Part shown: positions 32,926 through 48,400 of the stretch, piece after piece
Layout: every line of letters starts with the position of its first letter
How positions within the stretch are numbered: position 1 is the first letter of the stretch
Source of the DNA: Corydoras sp. C115
Lineage: Eukaryota > Chordata > Actinopteri > Siluriformes > Callichthyidae
Reading direction: 5' to 3'
Assembly (NCBI GenBank): GCA_019802505.1
Contig: JAFMOC010000303.1
Coordinates: 12,501-76,500 of the forward strand
DNA: 64,000 nt
Position numbers and translations under genes: made by a program
Notes under the pieces: model-generated
Database searches by the model: none
Told to the model about the DNA's origin: nothing
Seen by the model: only the letters and a program-made list of their open reading frames with translations

Positions 32926-33714
32926 GGGGGGGGGGTTTCCCCATGCCCATCCAGGGGGAGAACGTTTTCCCCATGCCCATCCAGGGGAGAACGTTTCGGG
33001 CGCTGGGCAGATACACCCAGGGCAGGACGCCAATCTATCGCTGGACACACACTCACTCACACAGACACACTCTATATGGGGCAATTTGGAGAATTCAATT
33101 GACCTCGTGGGAGGAAACCGGAGAACCCGGAGGAAACCCACGCGGACACGGGGAGAACATGGAAACTCCACCCAGATAGGATTCAAACCGGGAATCCCTA
33201 GCGCTGAGAGGAGAACATGCTAATGACTAAGTCACCATGCCGCCCCTCCATCCATTCATTATCAATTTGGAGAATTCAATTGACCTCGTGGGAGGAAACC
33301 GGAGAACCCGGAGGAAACCCACGTGGACACGGGGAGAACATGGAAACTCCACCCAGATGGGGATTCAAACCGGGAATTCCCAGAGCTGAGAGGAGAACAT
33401 GCTAATGACTAAGTCACCATTCCGCCCCTCCATCCATTCATTATCTTCCGCTTTATCCTCTACTAGGGTCGCGGGGGGGTTCCCCATGTCCATCCAGGGG
33501 AGAACGTTTCGGGCGCTGGGCAGATACACCCAGGACAGGACGCCAATCTATCACTCGATCCATGTTTTTGGACTGTGGGAGGAAACCGGAGAACCCGGAG
33601 GAAACCCACGTGGACACAGGGAGAACATGGAAACTCCACCCAGATGGGGATTCGAACCGGGAATCCCTAGCACTGAGAGGAGAACATGCTAAACCACTAA
33701 GCCACCATGCCGCT
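32855..33714 (-). mobile_element. Three head-to-tail SINE-A copies
   Basis: 32855-33246 (with about 30 G at 32895-32924 and a duplicated CCCATGCCCATCCAGG segment), 33247-33427 (lacking the 3' half) and 33428-33714. The first two share the deletion GACCTCGTGGGAGG, so one arose from the other. Confidence 0.9.
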
Positions 33715-33779
33715 ACCATATATAAATAACAATACAAATATAATGTGATATAAAACGGATTCATTTTTTACACTTAAAC

Positions 33780-34080
33780 CAAAGATCCACTTAAAACACT
33801 TTATTATACAGATGTACAAATACAGACATGCTGTCTCACAAGAACTATAAAATAAGAGGTTCCTTTCCAACACAATGTCCATCTAAAACCCAAATTCTAT
33901 CATAGTCCCGCATTGCATCTTGGTCCTTTTGGTTGGATTTTGTCTTCTTGCTAAACAGGGTCAGGAACGGTGACGGCTGAGGACTGACCACTGCTATCGT
34001 CATGGACGTGACAGTCACTGTTCACTCAACGTCCACATCACCTACGACGTTCCAGCACACTGAAGGTTTCTGAGCTGGTC
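33780..34080 (-). other. nelfcd: nelfcd 3' UTR with poly(A) signal
   Basis: About 300 bases of single-copy sequence follow the stop codon, with an AATAAA on the minus strand at 33800-33805. A SINE-A copy begins some 65 bases beyond it. Confidence 0.7.
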
Positions 34081-34115
34081 TCAGTTGATCATGATGAAGT
34101 TGGATTTACAGTGTG
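34081..34115 (-). CDS. nelfcd: nelfcd terminal coding exon
   Basis: Completes the protein with AHCKSNFIMIN and TGA, equal in position to the human HCKSNFIMVN end. Acceptor TTTTCCAG|CA restores the frame left by exon 14. Confidence 0.95.
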
Positions 34116-37100
34116 CTGGAAAAAAACAGATTACAGATTATAAAACATTTTAAATATATGAAAAACAAACAAAAAAATAAATGTACGATATGAAGCAAGG
34201 CGGCATGGTGGCTTAGTGTTTAGCATGTTCTCCTCTCAGCGCTAAGGATTCCCGGTTCGTATCCCCATCTGGGTGGAGTTTCCATGTTCTCCATGTTTTT
34301 GGACTGTGGGAGGAAACCGGAGAACCCGGAGGAAACCCACGCGGACACGGGGAGAACATGGAAACTCCACAATGTTCTGGATTGGGAACGTCTCGGGCGT
34401 TGGGTAGCTACACCCAGGACAGCACACCAATCCATCGCTGGGCACCCCTTACAGCATGTTTTATAAAACGTGATGATTGGGGGGTGGCACGGTGGCTGAC
34501 GCCGGTTGGCATGTTCTCCTCTCAGCTCTAGGGATTCCCGGTTCGTATCCCCATCTGGGTGGAGTTTCCATGTTCTCCCCGTGTCCGCGTGGGTTTCCTC
34601 CGGGTTCTCCGGTTTCCTCCCACAGTCCAAAAATGTGGATCAAGTCAATTGAATTCTCCAAATTGCCCCATATAGAGTGTGTCTGTGTGAGTGAGTGTGT
34701 GTCCAGTGATAGATTGGCGTCCTGTCCTGGGTGTATCTGCCCAGCGCCCGAGACGTTCTCCCCTGGATGGGCATGGGGAACCCCCCTGCGCCCCTAATAG
34801 AGGATAAAGCGGAAGATAATGAATGAATGGATGGAATATGAAGCACATTCAAGGTTCAGACTCAGAACACAGAACAATAGCTGCTTTGTGACGATGCGCT
34901 GTTGTAAAAAAGGCTTTAGAAATCAATTATATTAAACTTTTATTTCTTCCATGTCTCCCCTTAGAGCACGTTTTAGAAAAAATTTGAGGATTGGTTCGTA
35001 TACATAACAATTCTTTAAGCTATTTTTAAAGCTCTGCTCCAGACTTTTCTTTTTTAAAAGAAGCATATAATTATTGATGCATTGATACATACATAATATT
35101 TAATGATTTTTTTAGTGTTGAATGTTTGCCATTGTTGTGGCACTTTGAGATTTTACAAAATGAAAAGTGCATTACAAATAAACTCTATTAATCATTCATT
35201 CATTATCTCCCGCTTTATCCTCTATTAGAGTCGTGGTGGGGTTCCCCATGCCCATCCAGGGGAGAACGTCTCGGGCGCTGGGCAGATACACCCAGGACAG
35301 GGCGCCAATCCATCGCTGGGCACACACTCACTCACACAGACACACTCTATTTGGGGCAATTTTGAGAATTCAATTGACTTGATCCATTTTTTTGGACTGG
35401 GGGAGGAAACCGGAGAACCCGGAGGAAACCCACGCGGACACGGGGAGAACATGGAAACTCCACCCAGATTTGGATTCGAACCTGGAATCCCTAGCGCTGA
35501 GAGGAGAACATACTAACCACTAAGCCACCGTGCCCATCCATCCATTATCTTTATCCTATATTAGGGTCGCGGGAGGGGGTTCCCCATGCCCATATAGGGG
35601 AGAACGTCTCGGGCGCTGGGCAGATAGACCCAGGACAGGGTGCCAATCCATCGCTGGGCACACACTCACTCACTCACACTCTATATGGGGCAATTTGGAG
35701 AACTCATTTGACTTGATCCATGTTTTTGGACTGTGGGAGGAAACCGGAGAACCCGGAGGAAACCCACGCGGACACGGGGAGAACATGGAAACTCCGCCCA
35801 GATGGGGATTCGAACCGGGAATCCCTAGCGCTGAGAGGAGAACGTGCTAACCACTAAGCCACTGTGCCGCCAACTCTATTATTATTATTTGATTTTTCTT
35901 ACCGATGAACTCAGCCACAGAATCATGCTCGCCCTCTGTACGGATGGTTCCAGCGATGCTGTCATTTTCCAAGATCGGTAGAAACAGCTGGACGAAATCA
36001 GAGGTATAGGGAGGAGCAACCACGTCCAAAACCTTCAAAGCATTAAAGGCAAAACTTAATAACTGACCGAGTGTATATGTATGTATGTATGTATGTATAT
36101 GTGTGTATGTATGTGTGTGTATGTATGTGTATGTATGTATATATATGTGTATATATATATATATATATATTATTGTATTTATTTATTTATTTTTTTTCTT
36201 TTCTCTCTTTTTTTTTTTTTTTTCCTCTCTTTTGGTCTTTTCTTCTTTCCTCCCACCACTTTCGTATACCACTTTTTTTCTTTTTTTCCTTTTTCTTTTC
36301 TGTTTCCTTTTCCATCTCCGTGTTTGCTTTACCGATATGATCCCCAAAAGAATTTACAATAAATTTTTAAATATATACCAAGTGGAGCATCATGGAGAAA
36401 CGCCTGTATGCTCCACTTGTAAAATCAAAACTGTTGGGCCTGATTTATACACTCAGACATCAATCCTGAGTTTCACAGTGCCAGACAGGACACGGAGAAA
36501 AAAATAAAATTAAAAAATTAAAAAATTAAAAATAACTGACCGAGTGGTGGACACGTTATAAAAACCTATTCTGACAAAGTTTCTTATGAAGTCATAATAA
36601 CTACCTCCGTCACGAAATATCTAATGAGCGAGATGTCCGTGTTGAGTTTCTCCAGACATTTCCGGATGTAGCTGACGACGGGCAGGACAAAGCCTCGACT
36701 CAACAGGTGAACCATGCGATCGAGTAAAGTCTTCTTTAGCTCCATCTATGATACATAAAAGTAAAAACAGTGATAAAAGAATCCATTTTGCCTACATTTT
36801 GCCTTACACATAGAGAAATGCGTCCTCCACATTTACATTACATTTGGGTCTGGGTGAAGTTTCCATGTTCTCCCCGTGTCTGCGTGGGTTTCCTCCGGGT
36901 TCTCCGGTTTCCTCCCACAGTCCAAAAACATGGATCAAGTCAATTGAGTTCTCCAAATTGCCCCATATAGAGTGTGTCTGTGTGAGTGAGTGTGTGTCCA
37001 GTGATAGATTGGCGTCCTGTCCTGGGTGTATCTGCCCAGCGCCCGAAATGTTCTCCCCTGGATGGGCATGGGGAACCCCCCCCCACCCCCGCGACCCTAA

Positions 37101-38052
37101 TATAGGATAAAGCAGAAGATAATGGATAAATGATGGACAAGGACCCACACTGGTAACTTCAGTGAACCTGGGATTTGAACCCCCAACCTTCAGATTGATA
37201 GCCCAACACCCTGACCACTGAGCTACTTTGCCCCATTTAACCCATCTGTGCAGTGAAACACACACACACACACACACAGTGTGATCACATGTTGTGCCCG
37301 GAGCAGCCCTGTATGATGCCCAGGGAGAACCTGGGGTTAGATGACTTGCCCAAAGTGCATCAGTCATAGTACATGGTGGGAACGGGAATCGAACCAGGGA
37401 CCTTCAGGTCACAAGACCGGTTCCTCAAACACAAACCTATGACTGTCCCAAAACATTAATAAATATCAACGTGCATGAAAGCTCTGGGCGGCACGGTGGC
37501 TTAGCGGTTGGCACGTTCGCCTCTCAGCGTTAGGGATTCCCGGTTCGAATCCCAATCCAGAACATGGTGGAGTTTCCATGTTCTCCCCGTGGCCGAGTGG
37601 GTTTCCTCCGGGTTCTCCGGTTTCCTCCCACAGTCCAAAAACATGGATTAAGTCAATTGAGTTCTCCAAATTGCCCCAAATAGAGTATGTGAGTGTGTGT
37701 TCAGTGATAGATTGGCGCCCTGTCCTGGGTGTATCTGCCCAGCGCCCGAGACGTTCTCCCCTGGATGGGCATGGAGAACCCCCCCACGACCCTAATAGAG
37801 GATAAAGCGGGAGATAATGGATGGATGAAAGCTCTGTATTACTGTCTGTGTGTGTGTGTGGCACGGTAGCTCAGTGGTCAGGGTGTTGGGTTATCAATCT
37901 GAAGGTTGGGGGTTCAAATCCCAGGTCCACTGAAGTTACCAATGTGGGTCCTTGAGCAAGACCCTTAACCCTCATTGCTGCAGGGATGCTGTGATGAACC
38001 CTGTGCTCACCTTGTAAGTCGCTTTGGATAAAAGCGTCCAATAAATGACCAA

Positions 38053-38093
<41 letters not shown>

Positions 38094-38865
38094 CACACCT
38101 GTTCCATGACATCCAGCTGGGAATGCTCAGTTTCAAAGAGTTTGACCAGCAGGTGTAAAACCAGTGGATGAAGAAGCTGATGGCACGTACTGATCTGTTA
38201 ATAAACACGTTAGATGTTAAACCTGCGTCGGATTTACTATACAGTTTTTTTTTATTTATTGTTCGATTTTAAAATCAAATCGATGGATTTTTACTTCGTC
38301 CAGTAAAGCCAGGTGGATGGGCGTGTGGTCTGTCTGCAGCTGGAAGTAACGCGGTTCTGACACCGTCCAATCAACCCACTTCAGCACACCCATCGCCACG
38401 ACTGGAAACCTGAGGCGAGCAAAAACACACGACGATGTACATTTCATAATCTGCTGTAATCTTCACACCTCACATTTACATTTAGTCATTCAGCAGACGC
38501 TTTTATCCAAAGCGACTTACAAATGAGAACACCACAGGTCAGAAGTTATGGAGAAAAGCAACTGCACTGTAAATTCATCAAACCTGATTGTTTTTTGATG
38601 CTGCGCCCCCCCCCCCCTATTTTTTTAATTTATTATTTTATTTTACAACAGGTGTTTGTTAAAGACAATAAACAATCCACCACCCAAATGATACCTGTTC
38701 TGTGATGCTCCTGACCAACAGAGAACAGAGAACCAACAGGGGACTAACAACAACAAAGAACACAGATGGACTACAGTCTGGAATTATAAAACTACAAAGT
38801 CCATCTCTATGATAAGTGGAGGAAATAGACAATGGAGCAAGAAGGGGGCGTGTCCAAATGTTTAA

Positions 38866-38900
<35 letters not shown>

Positions 38901-39331
38901 GGGTGTCTTCAACTAAGGATTTTCATAGTCGAATCTGATTCGTCAGATTTTCCCTATAGACTGATAGTCGAATCAGTTAAAATTTCACCACAAGATGGCG
39001 CTATAAGCGTGGTTTTTAAAAAAAATTTTTTTTATATTTTACTTACATTTGGAATGTGCAACTAACTGCAGGAGGGAGCTTTATTAATGTGTAGCCTATT
39101 GTTAAAGCGCACACATCATTTAAAAAAAATATTAACAGAAATTAGGATGATTTGATTTGACAAAAGGCTATATATATAACGAAAACAAAGACATTTCATG
39201 TAAAAACTAATGCTTAGCAGCAGCCATGGGCACCCCCATGTGGTCAAAATGGTACATTCGACTATGAGGTTCATAGTCGACTACGGTTCTCCGAATCGAA
39301 TCGTCGAATCAGCGAATATTGCAGCTCACCC

Positions 39332-39404
<73 letters not shown>

Positions 39405-42400
39405 TATATGGGCGGGGCGCACGGTGGCTTAGTGGTTAGCATGTTCTCCTCTCAGCGCTAGGGATTCCCGGTTCGAATCCCCATCTGGGTGGAGTTTCCA
39501 TGTTCTCCCCGTGTCTGCGTGGGTTTCCTCCGGGTTCTCCGGTTTCCTCCCACAGTCCAAAAACATGGATCAAGTCAATTGAATTCTCCAAATTGCCCCA
39601 TATAGAGTGTGTCTGTGTGAGGGAGTGTGTGCCCAGCGATGGATTGGCGCCCCGTCCTGGGTGTATCTGCCCAGCGCCCGAGACGTTCTCCCCTGGATGG
39701 GCATGGGGAACCCCCCACGACCCTAATACAGGATAAAGCGGGAGATAATGAATGAATGAATATACAGTATATATATTATGCATGTGTTTGTTTTATTTAT
39801 TATAGTAAATCTGTAAATACCTGATACATTGGTACAACGTGCTGAGTTCTGCCACTAGTTCTGTAGCCCCCTTATTCTCATTACAGCACAGATTATGGAC
39901 CGTCTCAATGGCTTTGGAGGTGGACTTCAGCTCATCTTTATTGATATTCACTCGCTTATTCTAAAAAAAGAAACACACAATGATGCAAAGATGTTTTGTG
40001 GAACCCATATGTTTTCTATTAAGACTTAAATAAACCCATCCATCCATTATCTTCCGCTTTATCTTCTATTAGTGTCGTGGGGGGGTTCCCCATGCCCATC
40101 CAGGGGAGAACGTTTTGAGCGCTGGGCAGATACACCCAGGACAGGACGCCAATCTATCGCTGGACACACACTCACTCACACAGACACACACTCTATATGG
40201 GGCAATTTGGAGAACTCAATTGACTTGATCCATGTTTTTTGGACTGTGGGAGGAAACCGGAAAACCCGGAGGAAATCCACGCAGACATGGGGAGGACATG
40301 GAAACTCCACCAAGATTAGGATTCAAACTGGGAATCCCTAGCGCTGAGAGGAGAACATGCTAAACATTAAACCAATGTGCACTTCGATAAACCTCTTTAA
40401 GAAAAGATCAAACAATCATTATATATTTTGTAGTGATCAGTTCTTATACATTTTTGAGAAATCTTTATACAAAAGCAATTTAGAAAAATCCAATTAATAC
40501 TTGGGGAAACCCCAAGTGGCTTAGTGGTTGGCATGTTCTCCTCTCAGCACTAGGGATTCCCGGTTCGAATCACAATCTGGGTGGGGTTTCCATGTTCTCC
40601 CCGTGTCCGCGTGGGTTTCCTCTGGGTTCTCCGGTTTCCTCCCACAGTCCAAAAACATGGATCAAGTCAATTGAATTCTCTAAATTGCCCCATATAGAGT
40701 GTGTGTGTGTGTGTGTGAGTGTGTGCCCAGTGATAGATTGGCGTCCTGTCCTGGGTGTATCTGCCCAGCGCCCGAAACGTTCTCCCCTGGATGGGCATGG
40801 GGAACCCCCCATCGACCCTAACAGAGGATAATGCAGAAGATAATGGATGGGATTATTCTTATCCCTGTGGCATGGTGGCTAAGTGTTTGGCATGTTCTCC
40901 TCTCAGCGCTAGGGATTCCAGGTTCGAATCCCAATCTGGGTGGAGTTTCCATGTTCTCCCCGTAACCGCGTGGGTTTCCTCTGGGTTCTCCGGTCTCCTC
41001 CCACAGTCCAAAAACATGGATCAAGTCAATTAAGTTCTCCAAATTGCCCCATATAGAGTGTGTTTAATTGAGTGAGTTTGTGCCCAGCGATAGATCTTCC
41101 AGATCTGCCATGGGGAACCCCCCCCTCCCCCGCGACCCTAATAGAGGATAAAGTGGAAGATAATGGATGGATGGATATTTAAAACTCACCTTCTTCCAGG
41201 TTTCCACCACGCTGGCTGAATAGGCAAGGATGTGAATGTATTTGTGTTTGTGGTCCTGGTTAATTTTGGCTCCAGGCTTAAAAAGTGACTGCATGAACAG
41301 ATCCAAGAAGGCTGGAACCCGGATCTGTGGGGGGAGAGGGTGGGGTTCGTTTTAGAGACCATTTAAAACACCCCAACTGGCAGGAAATCATCAACAAAGA
41401 ACATCAGAAACAGAAACAAATAAAAATATACTACCATAAATTATAAATAATAGTGGCGGCACGGTGGCTTAGTGGTTGGCATGTACTCCTCTCAGCTCTG
41501 GGGATTCCCGGTTCGAATCCCCATTTGGGTGGAGTTTTCATGTTCTCCCCGTGTCGGTGTGGGTTTCCTCCGGGTTCTCCAGTTTCCTCCCACAGTCCAA
41601 AAACAGTCAATTGAGTTCTCCAAATTGCCCCATATAGAGGCAAAATGCTCATCATTTCCATTACATTGACATTTGGTCATTTATTGGACGTTTATCCAAA
41701 GCGACTTACAAGGTGAACACAGGGTTCATCACAACATCCCTGCAGCAATGAGGGTTAAGGGTCTTACTCAAGTACCCACACTGGTAACTTCAGTGGACCT
41801 GGGATTTGAACCCCCAACCTTCAGATTGATAGCCCAACACCCTAACCACTGAGCTACCATCACCCTAATGCCTTTTAGAGAGGGACATTTGCTTAATGCT
41901 ATTGGGTTTATGTAAATAAACCCAAAAATCGGTCTAATGAACAGAAGACAAGTCCATCGCAGTGAAAAGTAAAAATCATCCATCCATTATCTTCCGCTTT
42001 ATCCTCTATTAGGGTCGCGGGGGGAAAGCGGGTTCCCCATGCCCATCCAGGGGAGAACGTTTCGGGCGCTGGGCAGATACACCCAGGACAGGACGCCAAT
42101 CTATCACTGGACACACACTCACTCACACAGACACACTCTATATGGGGCAATTTGGAGAACTCAATTGACCTTGATCCATGTTTTTGGACTGTGAGAGGAA
42201 ACCGGAGAACCCGGAGGAAACCCACGCGGACACGGGGAGAACATGGAAACTCCACCCAGATTGGGATTCGAACCGGGAATCCTTAACGCTGAGGGGAGAA
42301 CATGCCAACCACTAAGCCACCGTGCCGCCGAAGTGAAAATCATTCATTCATTCATCATCTTCCGCTTTATCCTATATTAGGGTCGAGGGGGGGGTTCCCC

Positions 42401-45400
42401 ATGCCCATCCAGGGGAGAACGTTTCGGGCGCTGGGCAGATACACCCAGGACAGGACGCCAATCTATCACTGGGCACACACTCACTCACACACACACACAC
42501 ACACACTCTATATGGGGCAATTTGGAGAACTCAGTTGACTTGATCCATGTTTTTGGACTGTGGGAGGAAACCGGAGAACCCGGAGAAAACCCACGCGGAC
42601 ACGGGGAGAACATGGAAACTCCACCCAGATTGGGATTTGAACCGGGAATCGCTAACGCTGAGGGGAGAACATGCCAACCACTAAGCCACCGTGCCACCCA
42701 AGTAAAAATCATCTAGTAAAATGTGTATTAAAGCCACTGACCAGTTCGACAGGAGGCGGGTCCATGCTGCTGAACATCTTAAAAAGCACCGTTATATCAG
42801 CGGGGTTCAGAGCCCCTTTAGACAACATTGCACCGAGGGCCTGGCAGGCGCGGGGGTAAGCTGCAGCTGTTCCCAATGCCAATGTGATCTGACTTGCATC
42901 GTGACCACTAAATAAAATACATATTCCAAAATTAAATGATTAGAATGTGTTCGATAGCAGGGTTTATATTAGGGGTGAGCTGCAATATTCGCTGATTCGA
43001 CGATTCGATTCGGAGAACCGTAGTCGACTATGAATCTCATAGTCGAATGTACCATTTTGACCACATGGGGGCGTCCATGGCTGCTGCTAAGCATTAGTTT
43101 TTACATGAAATGTCTTTGGTTTTGTTATATATATATAGCCTTTTGTCAAATAAAATCATCCTAATTTTTAGGTTTTTAGGATTTTTTTTAGGTTTTTCCT
43201 TTGAAGTGGAAAAAAGTCCAGAACGGGGATCTCATTTACAGTGCTCTAGAAAAACGAGTAAAATATAAAAAAAAAATCTTTTTTAAAAACCATGCCTATA
43301 GCGCCATCTTGTGGTGAAATTTTAACAGATTCGACAATCAGTCGACTATAGGAAAAATCTGACGAATCAGATTCGACTATGAAAATCCTTAGTTGAAGAC
43401 AGCCCTAGTTTATATAAAGGACACCAAAAGAAATCACTCAGCACCTCTGGAGGGCAAATTTCTGCACTTCCTGCCCTATGCGGCGTACGGCCGATCCGCC
43501 CTGTTCCTCTTGAGCCAGAATGGACATCATGGCCTGAGCAAACAGGTACGTGTGCTCACCGTGACACACCATCTTCTGCATGACATGCACGAACAATACG
43601 TGTTAATAAAATGAAATGATCACCAAAAATTGTACCAGTCAAACTTTTGACACGCCCATTTTTTCCTCCATTGTATTTCCTCCACTTATCATATAGATGG
43701 ACTTTGTAGTTTTATAATTCCAGACTGTAGTCCATCTGTGTTCTTTGTTGTTGTTAGTCCCCTGTTTTGGGAAATTTGGTTCTCTGTTGGTCAGCACCAT
43801 CACAGAACAGGTATCATTTGGGTGGTGGATTGTTTATTGTCAGTTCTGCAGTGACACTGATGTGGTGAGGGGGTTTTAGTGCAGCAGTGCTGCTGGAGGT
43901 TCATTTCTCCACCTCAGTGACACTGCTGGGATAGGAATAATGCACCCACCCAATAACCCCTGCTCTGTGGTGCTACTATTGGGGTTCTGACCATTAGAAC
44001 AAAGTACACCTCAGTGAAACTGCTGGGATAGGACTAATCCCTCCATTAGCTTCTGCTTTATCCCCTATTTGGGTTGCGGGGGGGTTCCCCCATGCCCATC
44101 CAGGGGAGAACGTTTCGGGCGCTGGGCAGATACACCCAGGACGGGGCGCCAATCTATCGCTGGACACACACTCACTCACACAGACACACTCTATATGGGG
44201 CAATTTGGAGAATTCAATTCACCTTGATGCATGTTTTTGGACTGTGGAAGGAAACCGGAGAACCCGGAGGAAACCCACGTGGACACGGGGAGAACATGGA
44301 AAGTCCACCCAGATTGGGATTCGAACCGGGAACCCCTAGCGCTGAGAGGAGAACATGCCAAACACTAAGCCACCGTGCCGCCGAAGTGAAAATCATTCAT
44401 TCATTCATCATCTTCCGCTTTATCCTATATTAGGGTCGAGGGGGGAGGGGGTTCCCCATGCCCATCCAGGGAGACCCGTTTTCGGGCGCTGGGCAGATAC
44501 ACCAGGACAGGGCGCCAATCTATCACTGGGCACACAACTCACTCACCACCAAACTATATGGGGCAATTTAGGGAGACTCAATATGATCTCCATGTTTTTG
44601 GACTGTGGGAAGAAACCGGAGAACCCAGAGGAAACCCACGTGGACACGGGGAGAACATGGAAACTCCACCCAGATTGGGGAACCGGGAATCCCTAGCGCT
44701 GAGAGGAGAACATGCCAAACACTAAGCCACCGTGCCACCGGGATAGGAATAATGCACCCACCCAATAATCCCTGCTCTGTCGTGGTACTATTGGGGTTCT
44801 GAGCATTAGAACAGAGTACACAGTATGTACTGTAGAACACAAACAGATGGACTACAGTCTGGAATTGGAGAACTACAAAGTCCATCTTTACAGCATGTGG
44901 AACTATAAGGGGGCGTGGTCAAACTTCTACCTGGTACTGTGTGTTATTACAATTGTGTGATGTGTCGGACAAAACGTACAGCAAATTCTGGCAGGTTTTT
45001 CTCGAGATTTTGTTCTCCACCATCGAGCAGCGTGGAAAGAGACGTGCGCAGAACCCGCGAGAAGACCTCCAGCTGCTGGCAGGCTGTCGAAACGCTAGTG
45101 ATCTCTCCCTGGTATCCAGCATCGGAGATCAGCTGACCAAAGCAACAGAGTGAGATCAGCATTTTAATATTTTCAAATAACGATACTTCCAAGAACTCTC
45201 AACCTTCATTAACATTAGTTACAATTTGGTCATTTAGCAGGACGCATTTTCAATCCAAAGCGACTTTACAAGGTGAGCACAAGGTTACCTTTAACAAATA
45301 ACTGTGTTGTCGGGGGGATATATATATTAATATATAATAAGGGGGGGGGGGGGGGTGTAGCTTTTTTCAAAAGAAATTAACAATCAACCTTGTGTTCTGA

Positions 45401-48400
45401 TCATTTTGTAAGTTGCTTTATATGAAACTGTCTGCTAAATGACTTATTGTAATGTAATTGTTGAGTTATGCTGAAAGGAAACAAAACTTTTGCATTATCC
45501 ATATCATGCTTGAACCATTTCCATCTGTCACTCAAGAAGCTTGAGTACCATTGATTCTTAAGAAAAAAAAATGTCAGCAAATACTAGCGTAGAGTATTGT
45601 ACATGTTCTCATTTGACATTGTTCGCTTTTTGGACTAATGCAAAGGATAACAGAGTGAGTATTTATTTTTCATTGTCATCGGATCTTGTACATAAATAAA
45701 TATGTTTGCTCAGTAACTCAGGCATTTAGGTTATATTGAATACAAGTTGTATTGAACTTTCTGAAACATTGAAATAGATTATGAAGATTAGTCTGCGAGA
45801 CTGCTGGAATCTGAGCCTAAATATGAACTCAGTGGATAATAATTACATAAGTCTTCCCTAAATAAGAAAATAAGTCTTTCCCGTGATTGACTATTTGCAT
45901 TTTGCATTCTGGGGTTCATGTATGGCATGACGGCTTTTATCCAAAATCGACTTACAAAGAGAACATTACCATTAGTCAGATAGCCATGGATTGAAAAAGC
46001 AAACTTATAAAGGAGAACACCCATCAAGTCATGATAGTTGATTCGATAAGAAGCAAGCTACATGAGAATGGGACACTGTTCATATCCTATCCTCCACCCT
46101 AATCCCTATTTTTTATTTTTATTTTTTTTAATATTACAGTATTTGTGAAGATAGATGTGTCTTAAGTAGTGTCTTCTTAAACACTGTTTGCATGCGGACT
46201 TCCGTACAGCAGAGTGTGGGAAAAGATCCATTCCACCATTTTGCAGTGCCTGATGAACGCCAAAGCAAAGGGAGAACTAGCACCATCGGTGAGGTGGAAT
46301 CGCCAGGTGGGACAATCATCCTGGAGCGAAGTGAACGAGTTTGGAAGTGTACTTTTGACAAATATAGAGTGAAGGTAAAAGGGTGCAGACCCGGAAATGG
46401 TCCTGTAGGCCAGAGGCAGTGCCTGGTACTAAAAGAGAGCAGCTACAGTCAACCAATGGAGAGAAAGGAGTAGTGGAGTGACATGAGTTCGCTTGAGCTG
46501 GTTGAACACAATCGGGTTGCAGAGCGTTTTGAATCAGTTGAAAGAGGTCTGATGGTGGAAGCTGGGATACCGGCAAGAAGCATTACAAATATCAAGCCGG
46601 GATAGGACTAGGGCTTGAACACAAACAGTTGGGTAGCATGTCAGTCAGGAAAGGGGAGTGCTGAATCTTCCTTATTGTTATAAAGAAGGAATCTACAAAG
46701 AAACGGGCGGGTTTTGATCACCATGATCAGAGAGTTGAAGGTCCCAAGGTTCCGGACCGAATCAGTTGGGGAGATTGTGGAGCCATCAATTTGGAAGGTC
46801 AGGTTGTGATGGATTTCTTCACACAACCTCGAGTGTCTAATTAAAAAACACTACAATACAAAATAAGGTTTGATTCATAAATGAGTAACTTCAGTGGACC
46901 TGGGATTTGAACCCCCAACCTTCAGATTGATAGCCCAACACCCTCACCACTGAGCTACCACACCCTCATAAACTGACGTCAGCGTTCCAGCATCTCCTAC
47001 CTTGACTGTGAAGTTGAGCATCAAGCAGTCGGGATGAGCCTCCGCCAGTTTGTAAAACAGATCTCTCCATGTGGTGTGAGCGATCATCTGCTCCAGCCAC
47101 GCTGGGGTCTGAGACCGAGCACAGTGCAAAGCTTTAGGCCAAACCGTGGAAAGCAGTTACATAATAACAAATAAATCTTAATAAATAATAAATATCTTTT
47201 TGTCTAATTAAAAAACACTACAATAAAAAACAAGGTTTGATTCATAAATGAGTTTGTTGAAAGCAAAATTGTTAATAATATGATCTTCAGCGACATAATC
47301 AAGATTCAAGAAAATTGTATTATTTTATTATTAATTTTATTATCATTAATATCACCCTAATAGAGGATAAAGCGGATGATAATGAATGAATGAATATAAC
47401 CATAGAACGGGTGGCTTAGTGGTTGGCATGTTCTCCTCTCAGCACTAGGGATTCCCGGTTCTGGGTGGAGTTTCCATGTTCTCCCCGTGTCCGCGTGGGT
47501 TTCCTCCGGGTTCTCCGGTTTCCTCCCACAGTCCAAAAACATGGATCAAGTCAATTGAGTTCTCCAAATTGCCCCATATAGAGTGTGTCTGTGTGAGTGA
47601 GTGTGTGTCCAGTGATAGATTGGCGTCCTGTCCTGGGTGTATCTGGCCAGCGCCCGAAACGTTCTCCCCTGGATGGGCATGGGGAACCCCCCCCCCCCCC
47701 TGCGATCCTAATAGAGGATAAAGCGCAAGATGATGAATGAATGAATGAATGAATATACAACTACAAATAGTTTTTTTACAGTGAACGCTGATCTCTGATC
47801 CAAAACTGCCATCTAGTGGCCAAATTAAAGAACACAGTTTATAAACAACAGGTTTAGTGCTGATTTCTTATCGGCTCTGTTATCTGTTTATATTAATCTG
47901 TATTTTATGATTTAAATCAATTTATTGTATATCACACACATATGAAGCGCTCAGAGGTGCGTGTTATTGTCAACGATGTCACAGTTGGACAAACGGCTCA
48001 GCCAATCAGATTCAAGGACCGTTTTCTGACCAGCAATAAGTCTGAACATTAATCAGGGCGGCACAGTGGCATGGTGGCTCTCAGTGGTTGGCATGTTCCC
48101 GGTTCGAATCAGCACTGGGGGAGTTTCCCGATGTTCTCCCCGTGTCGTGTGGGATTCCTCCGGGTTCTCCGGTTTCCTTCCACAGTCCAAAAACATGGAT
48201 CAAGGTCAATTGAGTTCTCCAAATTGCCCCATATAGAGTGTGTGAGTGTGTGAGTGTGTGTCCAGTGATAGATTGGCGTCCTGTCCTGGGTCTATCTGCC
48301 CAGCGCCCGAGACGTTCTCCCCTGGGCATGGGGAACCCCCCCCCCCCCCCCCGACCCCCCCGAACATTAATCAGCGCCGGTACCTCTCCCTCCACTGTGA

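Noticed and set aside
36187..36345. Hydrophobic peptide (FFFLFSLFF) suggesting a membrane protein
   Set aside because: It is translation of a T/C-rich intronic tract.
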